From Ralstonia soli (GTDB lineage: Bacteria; Pseudomonadota; Gammaproteobacteria; Burkholderiales; Burkholderiaceae): a stretch of DNA of 64,000 bases. Numbering within the stretch: the stretch's first letter is position 1; every line of letters starts with the position of its first letter. Shown here piece by piece: positions 58,667 to 64,000 of this stretch. The stretch covers positions 620,001-684,000 of the forward strand of contig NZ_JAMXHT010000001.1 in assembly GCF_023955655.1 (NCBI RefSeq). Direction: 5' to 3'. The position numbers and the translations under genes were made by a program. Under the pieces are notes generated by a model that worked only from the letters and a program-made list of their open reading frames with translations, searched no databases and was not told where the DNA came from.

Positions 58667-59950
58667 ATGAAGAAGACCTTACTGGCCACCGCGATCGCCA
58701 TGGGATTGGGGGTCTCTGGCGTTGCACTGGCCGATATCGGGAACGTTGCGTCTGGCCCGGGTAACAAAACCCAGACCAACACAGCGACCATTACCAACAC
58801 CAGTACCGACACAGACACCACCACCACGAATACCAATAACTCCAACCAGCACAACAACCAAAGCCAGGGAAATAACCGCGACAACGCTGGATGGGCGAAT
58901 GCCGCGGGTTATGGCACCGCTGCTGCCAATAATGGCGGCGTTTCCACTGCGACATTCAGCAATGCCTTCAACACCAGCAAGGCGATTGCCATCTCCAGGC
59001 TGGAAGGCACGGTTACCAACCTCAGTGTCTCGGGCATCGGCAATGTCGCCACCAATAACGGCGGCACGGCCAATGGCGGCAGTGGTGGACGCGGCGGTAC
59101 GGGTTATGGCGGCGTTGGCATGGGTGGCAACGGCGGCAATGGCGGCGCGGGCGGCGCGGGCGGCAGCGGCGGCTCGGGCGGCAGCTCCGGCAATGTCACG
59201 CACGGTAGCGCGACCAACGGCGGCGCCACGGCAGGCGATGGCGCCAATGGCGGCAACGCCACGGGCAACGCCGGCAATGGCGGCGCCGGCGGCAGCTCCG
59301 GCACGCTGTCGGCCAGCCTCGGGGCAGGCCTTGGCGGTTCGGCTGGCAGCGCCAGCGCTGCGGCCGGCGGCCATGGCGGCAGCGGCGGCGGAGCTGGCGC
59401 CAGCGGTGGCGATGCCAATCGCCACAGTGGCAGCGGGTCGGCAACCGGCGGCACGGGCGCAGCAGCAGGCGGCAACGGTGCGGCTGGAGGCGCCGGTACG
59501 GCTGGCACTTCGACGGCTTCCGGCGGCGCAGGCACCGGCACGAGCGCGGCAACCGGCACCAGCACGGGCGGTGCAGGCGCGGCGGGCGGTGCTGCCACCA
59601 ACGTGGCCGGCAACGGCGGTGCTGGCGGCGCAGCCGCCAACGGCAGCGCAACCAATGGCTCAGCCTCGTCAACCGCCGGCAACGGTGCGGTGGGCGCGAT
59701 GGGCGCCATGGGCGCGGCGGGTGGTGCAGGCGGCACGGGCAACGGCGGTGTCGGCAACGGTGCTGTTGGCGGTGCAGGCGGTGCAGGCGGCGCAGTGATG
59801 GTGGATGCGGGCACGTTCAACATGTCCAATGCCATGACCAGCGTCGGCCAGTCGGCTGCCGGGATCATGATTGCGAACCAGAACAGTGGCTTCGCTTCGC
59901 TGATCCAGCAAAGTGTCAACGTGCAAGCCAACCTGAACGTCGGCCACTGA
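58667..59950 (+). CDS. Secreted Gly/Ala/Ser/Asn-rich low-complexity protein
   Basis: A 427-residue protein of extreme composition. Residues 1-22 form a signal peptide ending VALA. Residues 30-75 are rich in Asn, Thr and Gln. Residues 130-375 are mainly Gly, Ala, Ser and Asn in GGNGG- and GGAGG-type runs. The last 50 residues are less biased and end SLIQQSVNVQANLNV. There is no known enzyme or adhesin domain. As the first gene before a C39 peptidase and near a Fap-like outer-membrane channel, it is a good candidate for the main secreted, possibly fibre-forming, substrate. A GGAG site precedes the ATG at 58667. Confidence 0.78.
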   Translation: MKKTLLATAIAMGLGVSGVALADIGNVASGPGNKTQTNTATITNTSTDTDTTTTNTNNSNQHNNQSQGNNRDNAGWANAAGYGTAAANNGGVSTATFSNAFNTSKAIAISRLEGTVTNLSVSGIGNVATNNGGTANGGSGGRGGTGYGGVGMGGNGGNGGAGGAGGSGGSGGSSGNVTHGSATNGGATAGDGANGGNATGNAGNGGAGGSSGTLSASLGAGLGGSAGSASAAAGGHGGSGGGAGASGGDANRHSGSGSATGGTGAAAGGNGAAGGAGTAGTSTASGGAGTGTSAATGTSTGGAGAAGGAATNVAGNGGAGGAAANGSATNGSASSTAGNGAVGAMGAMGAAGGAGGTGNGGVGNGAVGGAGGAGGAVMVDAGTFNMSNAMTSVGQSAAGIMIANQNSGFASLIQQSVNVQANLNVGH

Positions 59951-60077
59951 GCGGGCATCGGGCTTGAGCGGGGAAGCGTCGCTGCCGGTGCCATGTCGTT
60001 GTGGCATGCAGGCAGCGGTTGACCGGCCGGGCTGCGTTGGCGGCTCGGCCCCAGTTGGAGCGTAGAGGAGACATTCG

Positions 60078-60536
60078 ATGCGATCCGACAGAAGAACCAC
60101 AGCAGGACGGATGGCATGGCCGGTGGCGTCACTGCTGGCGTGCGGTCTGGCAGTGTGGCCGGCGGCAGCAGCGATGGCGGCGGACGACGCGCCGATCGCA
60201 GACAGTGCGCAGACAACCCACACGGAAGCGGTGCGTCCCCCGGTCGCCGCAGCCGTGTCGGTGCCTGCGTTTGTCCCCAGGCTGGGTCATGCGGTGGGTG
60301 CAGACACGCTCGAGCGCTATCGCGGCGGCACGCAGGATCTCTACCAGACCGTCAACGATGCGCGCCTGTCGGGCACCGTGAGCGACAACGCCGCCGTGAA
60401 TGTGGCGACGGGGTCGAACATCGTGCGCGACGGCTCGCTCACCAATGCCGCCGGGATCCCCACGGTCATCCAGAACACGGGTGCAAACGTGCTGATCCAG
60501 AACGCGACCATCGTCAACGTGCAGTTCCGGCCCTGA
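60078..60536 (+). CDS. Small exported protein with a double-glycine motif (first)
   Basis: A 152-residue protein with no named family that I recognise. A Sec signal peptide is likely (VASLLACGLAVWPAAAAMA). A Pro/Ala/Val linker leads to V73-G-A-D-T-L-E-R-Y-R-G83-G84, a motif like a bacteriocin double-glycine leader end. The remaining 68 residues are rich in Asn, Val and Thr and end VIQNTGANVLIQN then VNVQF. The C39 peptidase encoded 20 bases downstream is the obvious candidate to cut after Gly84. An AGAGGAGAC site precedes the ATG. Confidence 0.72.
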   Translation: MRSDRRTTAGRMAWPVASLLACGLAVWPAAAAMAADDAPIADSAQTTHTEAVRPPVAAAVSVPAFVPRLGHAVGADTLERYRGGTQDLYQTVNDARLSGTVSDNAAVNVATGSNIVRDGSLTNAAGIPTVIQNTGANVLIQNATIVNVQFRP

Positions 60537-60555
60537 GTGCATGAAGGATGCGTTG

Positions 60556-61236
60556 ATGCGCAAGACGTGCGGTGCATTGCTGATGGCACTGGTGTGCGGG
60601 CCTGTGCTGGCGGGCGAGATCGACATGCTCGGGTCGGGCGGCGGCACATATGCCGTGCCCGTGACGAGCATGAAGGCGGCCCGCTACCTGCGCACCGTGC
60701 ATCAGCGGTTTGACTTCAGTTGCGGGTCGGCCGCCGTAGCGACGCTGCTCACTTACCAGTACGGCTATGCGGTGAGCGAGCAGGTGGTGTTCCAGGCCAT
60801 GTACACGCATGGCAACCAGGAGAAGATCCGGCGAGAGGGTTTTTCGCTGCTCGACATCAAACGCTACCTGGAGTCGCAGGGCTTTGCCGCCGACGGTTTC
60901 GAGCAGCCGCTGGATGCATTGAAGGACGCCCATCTGCCGGCCATCGTGCTGTTGAGCGAGAACGGCTATCACCACTTCGTGGTGGTCAAGGGCGTGCAGG
61001 AAGGGCGTGTGCTGGTGGGCGATCCGGCCATGGGCACACGCGCCATCCCGCGTGCGAGTTTCGAGAGCATGTGGGACAACCATTTGCTGTTCGTCGTCCA
61101 CAACCACGAGGCGGGGGCGACGTTCAACGCGGCATCGGATTGGCGCGTTGCGCCGCGCGCGCCGCTGGAGGAAGGGATGGATCGCAGCGGGCTGGGGAAC
61201 ATCGTCGTCCCCAAGCATGGCCCGAGCGATTTTTGA
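60556..61236 (+). CDS. Sec-exported C39 family peptidase (FapD-like)
   Basis: A 226-residue protein made of a signal peptide (CGALLMALVCGPVLA) and a stand-alone C39 papain-like domain. Catalytic candidates are Cys56 in DFSCGSAAVATLL, His139 or His140 in YHHFVVV, and Asp156 in VGDPAMG. C39 peptidases cut after double-glycine motifs. Usually they are fused to ABC exporters, but here the signal peptide puts the enzyme in the periplasm, as for FapD of the Pseudomonas Fap system. I chose the ATG at 60556 because AGGA lies 7 bases upstream; an ATG at 60541 is in frame. Confidence 0.85.
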   Translation: MRKTCGALLMALVCGPVLAGEIDMLGSGGGTYAVPVTSMKAARYLRTVHQRFDFSCGSAAVATLLTYQYGYAVSEQVVFQAMYTHGNQEKIRREGFSLLDIKRYLESQGFAADGFEQPLDALKDAHLPAIVLLSENGYHHFVVVKGVQEGRVLVGDPAMGTRAIPRASFESMWDNHLLFVVHNHEAGATFNAASDWRVAPRAPLEEGMDRSGLGNIVVPKHGPSDF

Positions 61237-61266
61237 ACGCAGTCCGGTGGCATGCAGGAGGGCATC

Positions 61267-61794
61267 ATGAGGCGGTTTGGCAAGGCTGCGTGGGCCATCG
61301 GTTGGCTCGCGCTGACGGCGGCCGGGCACGCGTGCGGCGCCGGCATGGATGGCAACCCCGTCCACGCATGGCAGGCCGTGTCCGAAGATAAGCTCGACGA
61401 TATGCGTGGCGGGTTTGATGTGCCGTCCGCCGCGGGGCTGCGTATCTCGTTCGGCATCGATCGCGCGGTGTATATCAACGGCGATCTGGTGGCGAGCGCG
61501 TCGGTCAATGTTCCCGATGTGGCGCGCATGACGGCCGCGCAGGCGCAGCAACTCTCCAACGTCGTGAACACGGTCAACCTGGTGCAGAACGGGCCGAACA
61601 ATGCCGCGCCGCCGGACATTGCGGCGGGCACCGCTGCGGCGGCCACCATCATTCAGAACACCCTGAACAATCAGACGCTGCAGGCCGTGACGACCATCAA
61701 CGCGGCCGTCAACAGCCTGCCGCAGTTCCGCCAGATGAATCTTGCCAACGTGCTCCAGGGAGCGCTTGCCAACGTCGCCACCGTGCTGCACTGA
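61267..61794 (+). CDS. Small exported protein with a double-glycine motif (second)
   Basis: A 175-residue protein of no named family. A signal peptide (AAWAIGWLALTAAGHACGA) precedes V38-S-E-D-K-L-D-D-M-R-G48-G49, nearly the same motif as in the other small protein of the cluster. The part after the double glycine starts FDVPSAAGLRISFGID. It then becomes Ala/Asn/Gln-rich with NTVNLVQNG and IIQNTLNNQTLQ, suggesting a repetitive beta or amyloid-prone region. A strong CAGGAGGGC site sets the ATG at 61267, 30 bases after the peptidase stop. Confidence 0.72.
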   Translation: MRRFGKAAWAIGWLALTAAGHACGAGMDGNPVHAWQAVSEDKLDDMRGGFDVPSAAGLRISFGIDRAVYINGDLVASASVNVPDVARMTAAQAQQLSNVVNTVNLVQNGPNNAAPPDIAAGTAAAATIIQNTLNNQTLQAVTTINAAVNSLPQFRQMNLANVLQGALANVATVLH

Positions 61795-61816
61795 AGGTGC
61801 CGACGCGGCTTCGCAC

Positions 61817-63139
61817 TCAGAACTGGATCGGCACGCGCAGCGTCACCGTCAGGTCGGGCGTGTCGCGCGTGAGGCCGGCGCCCACCGACAGGTTCATCGT
61901 CATTCTGGGTGAGAACCGGTACGAATAGCCGACCAGCAGCGTGCCCAGGATGGTGCGCACCGAGCCCGGCACGCGCTGGCCGTTCTGCTTGGTCGGCCCG
62001 ATGATGCTCTGGTCGTAGCCGATCGAGAACGATGCCTTCTCGTTCAGTGCCAGCCCCATGCCGAAGTTCAGGCCGATGATGTCGCCGGCCTTCACGTTGC
62101 CCAGAAACTGCTTCGAGCCATCGACCAGGTTCAGGCTCACGTCCTTGCGCTCGAAGTTGTGCAGATAACTGACGCTGCCGAAGAACACCGCCGGGTCGGT
62201 CGGGAACAGCCACGTCAGGCCCGGCTGCACGGCGAAGAAGCCTGAGCCCGTGGGTTGCTGCAATGGCAGGCCGGTGCCGGTGGTGTTGCTTACACAGCGC
62301 GTTACGCAGTCGGTGGTGACTTCGAACGGATCTTTGCCCGTGCGTGTCTTGAAGCGCATCCAGCCGATGTAGAACGGCTTGTCGACGCCGCCCGCGTTGA
62401 GCTGGTAGCGCGCCGTCAGTTCCACGTCGCCGATGCCGTGGCCGTGCGAGCTGAAGGCGTTGTCCGTCGCGGTGCCCGTGAAGATCTCGCGGCTGACGGT
62501 GTCGCTGGTGCTGTAGACGTACGGCACGCGCGCTTCCAGTTCCCAGCGCTTGGCCAGGCCGTAGCGCACGGCCAGCGTGCTGGTGAGCGTGGTGGTCTTC
62601 ACCTGCCGTACGTCGATCAGCCCGATCAGCAGCGCGGGGATGATGGTGTAGCCCACCAGCGCCACGCGGTCGGACGACGAATACGCCATCTGCAACGACG
62701 GCTCGACGACGAACTTGCCGGGCGGCGTGAGCGCGCTGGGCTCATCAAAGATCTGCGCGATGCGCGGCGGCTGGTCGGGCGGCTCCGGCGGCTTGCCGAC
62801 GGGCGTGTTGCCCGGCTGCTCGTTCTGCGCGAGCTGCGGCACGTCGGCGCCTGCGCCCGGCGCACCCGCACCGCGCACGGTATCGAGCTGGCGCTCGCTC
62901 ATGCCGAGCGCGCGCCGCATGCTGCGCAAATGGGCTTCCTGCTGCTGGATCGAGCGCTTGAGTTCCTGCAGGCGCGCCTGCGCTTCGGCAAGCTGCCGCT
63001 GGATGGCTTCCAGGCTGGGTGGTTTGTCGTCCACCGGCTCGTTGGTCTGCGCGAAGACCGGCCCGCTGCACAGCAGCAGGCATGCGCACGCAACCGCATG
63101 CATTGATCCGCACTGCGGCCACCATGGCAAAGGCGTCAT
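61817..63139 (-). CDS. Outer-membrane beta-barrel with N-terminal coiled coil (FapF-like)
   Basis: A 440-residue protein. Residues 1-30 form a signal peptide ending VFA. Residues 42-88 form a strong coiled coil (LEAIQRQLAEAQARLQELKR and on). A Pro-rich linker follows. Residues 135-440 alternate in beta strands and end in a C-terminal aromatic residue (VPIQF), as in outer-membrane barrels. This order (coil, linker, barrel) matches FapF, the trimeric channel of the Pseudomonas Fap amyloid system. The gene is convergent with the small double-glycine protein gene, 22 bases apart, unlike the single Fap operon. A CGGGGGA site precedes the ATG. Confidence 0.78.
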   Translation of the reverse strand: MTPLPWWPQCGSMHAVACACLLLCSGPVFAQTNEPVDDKPPSLEAIQRQLAEAQARLQELKRSIQQQEAHLRSMRRALGMSERQLDTVRGAGAPGAGADVPQLAQNEQPGNTPVGKPPEPPDQPPRIAQIFDEPSALTPPGKFVVEPSLQMAYSSSDRVALVGYTIIPALLIGLIDVRQVKTTTLTSTLAVRYGLAKRWELEARVPYVYSTSDTVSREIFTGTATDNAFSSHGHGIGDVELTARYQLNAGGVDKPFYIGWMRFKTRTGKDPFEVTTDCVTRCVSNTTGTGLPLQQPTGSGFFAVQPGLTWLFPTDPAVFFGSVSYLHNFERKDVSLNLVDGSKQFLGNVKAGDIIGLNFGMGLALNEKASFSIGYDQSIIGPTKQNGQRVPGSVRTILGTLLVGYSYRFSPRMTMNLSVGAGLTRDTPDLTVTLRVPIQF

Positions 63140-63314
63140 GGCACTGTCCCCCGTCGAGAGCGTCCTGCCCGCACACAGCGGACGGACCCTTCACGATTCC
63201 CCCGGGTGGCTTACTGCGGATATCACTATAGGCGAGCGCGCGTGAAACGACAGGGCGTTGGCGTCCACAAAAAGGACGAGGCGCACACGCCCGTTTGGTC
63301 GATCGTCAGGGCAA

Positions 63315-63338
63315 GAAAAAAGCGCCCGAAGGCGCTTG
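63315..63338 (-). terminator. Intrinsic terminator after queF
   Basis: Stem AAGCGCC / GGCGCTT with loop CGAA; on the minus strand it is followed by a U-tract. It lies just after the queF stop codon. Confidence 0.8.
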
Positions 63339-63340
63339 GC

Positions 63341-64000
63341 TTACTGGCGGGCGTTCCTGGTGTTGTCGGGCCACGGCGTGTTGTAGTTCGTGCGGAAGGG
63401 GTTGATGTCCAGCCCGCCGCGCCGCGTGTAGCGCGCATACACGGCCAGCTTGACCGGCCGGCACTGGCGCAGGATATCGGTAAAGATGCGCTCGACGCAC
63501 TGCTCGTGAAACTCGTTGTGCTCGCGGAACGAGATCAGATACTTGAGCAACGCTTCCTGGTTGATCGGCGCGCCCACGTAGCGGATCTGCACGCTACCCC
63601 AGTCCGGCTGGCCCGTCACCAGGCAGTTGGACTTGAGCAGGTGCGACACCAGCGTTTCTTCCACCGGGCTTTCTTCCTCGTCCGTGTGCAGCAGTTCGGG
63701 CGTGGGCTGGTAGACGTCGGTTTCGATATCCAGGCGGTCGAGCAGCATGCCGTCGAGTTCGCCCATTTTCTGCCGCGCAAATTCTTCCTGCGGCACGATG
63801 CGCACCTGCACCGGTGCACCGCACGCTTCCGACAGATCGTGGTGGATCAGCTGCTGCAGCGCTTCGTGCGACGCCACCTTGGTCTGGTTGAACGAGTTCA
63901 GGTACAGCTTGAACGACTTCGATTCGACAATGTTGGGCGAATCCGCTGGCACGATCACGGTACCCACCGCCACCTGTGGCTTGCCGCGCAGGTTCAGCCA
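63341..64000 (-). CDS. queF: NADPH-dependent 7-cyano-7-deazaguanine reductase (3' part)
   Basis: The frame runs off the window edge, so only the last 219 residues are seen. They show the bimodular QueF pattern: [15 protein letters not shown] (the family's signature in the N-terminal module), then the catalytic cysteine in [14 protein letters not shown] with the following aspartate, and [16 protein letters not shown]. The C terminus has [16 protein letters not shown]. The enzyme reduces preQ0 to preQ1 in queuosine synthesis for tRNA. The gene stands apart from the Fap-like cluster. Confidence 0.95.
   Translation of the reverse strand, partial: WLNLRGKPQVAVGTVIVPADSPNIVESKSFKLYLNSFNQTKVASHEALQQLIHHDLSEACGAPVQVRIVPQEEFARQKMGELDGMLLDRLDIETDVYQPTPELLHTDEEESPVEETLVSHLLKSNCLVTGQPDWGSVQIRYVGAPINQEALLKYLISFREHNEFHEQCVERIFTDILRQCRPVKLAVYARYTRRGGLDINPFRTNYNTPWPDNTRNARQ

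Noticed and set aside
59104-60216. A Pro/Ala-rich 370-residue minus-strand frame opposite the glycine-rich gene
   Set aside because: Proline and alanine codons are simply the complement of the Gly/Ala-rich coding strand; no start signals support it.

Overview
The window is GC-rich chromosomal DNA from a beta-proteobacterium of the Burkholderiales, most likely Ralstonia or a close relative. This rests on gene order: kdsD-kdsC-lptC-lptA-lptB-rpoN-hpf-ptsN-hprK-rapZ; a TPR protein-lolB-ispE-tRNA-Gln-prs-rplY run; and ftsY next to a pair of M16 proteases and rsmD-coaD-ferredoxin. No rRNA, CRISPR array, insertion sequence or prophage was seen. Coding density is high, and many long antisense frames are artefacts of GC-rich codons.

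Bases 1-39,900 are mostly housekeeping. The order is: the end of an aromatic ring-cleavage pair (FAH hydrolase and zeta-class GST isomerase); FtsY; a catalytic/non-catalytic M16 protease pair; RsmD, CoaD and ferredoxin; Pth, ribosomal protein L25 and Prs with tRNA-Gln(TTG); IspE, LolB and a TPR protein; MutM and MutY flanking an orphan dynamin-like GTPase; RapZ, HprK, PtsN, HPF and RpoN (nitrogen PTS and sigma-54); the LPS transport and Kdo genes; a Kef-type antiporter; Apt; a LysE exporter; a Na/Pi-type transporter; UvrA; an MFS transporter; and SSB.

Bases 40,005-51,733 hold an aryl-polyene/xanthomonadin-like type II fatty-acid/polyketide cluster. The minus-strand operon is translationally coupled by repeated 4-base stop/start overlaps. 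It encodes a COG4648 membrane protein, an AMP-ligase fused to a FabZ-like dehydratase, an LpxL-type acyltransferase, a LolA-like carrier, an MMPL exporter, a NodB-type deacetylase, a ketosynthase, a chain-length-factor-like protein and an ApeP-like dehydratase. A small secreted protein with 11-residue repeats sits at the tail. An acyl carrier protein and a family 2 glycosyltransferase diverge on the plus strand. No ketoreductase or aromatic-starter enzyme is present here.

Bases 51,794-57,977 are accessory metabolism. They include a TsdA-like di-heme cytochrome with two YeeE/YedE half-transporters (a thiosulfate module), an HSL-type esterase, an unknown HELRH protein, gluconokinase and a FadD-like acyl-CoA ligase.

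Bases 58,667-63,139 are the most interesting region. They encode a glycine-rich secreted protein, two small Sec-exported proteins sharing a V-x2-D-x-L-x2-[MY]-R-G-G motif, a Sec-exported C39 double-glycine peptidase and, convergently, an outer-membrane barrel with an N-terminal coiled coil. This resembles the Pseudomonas Fap functional-amyloid secretion system, but with a different substrate and a different gene order. The window ends inside queF.
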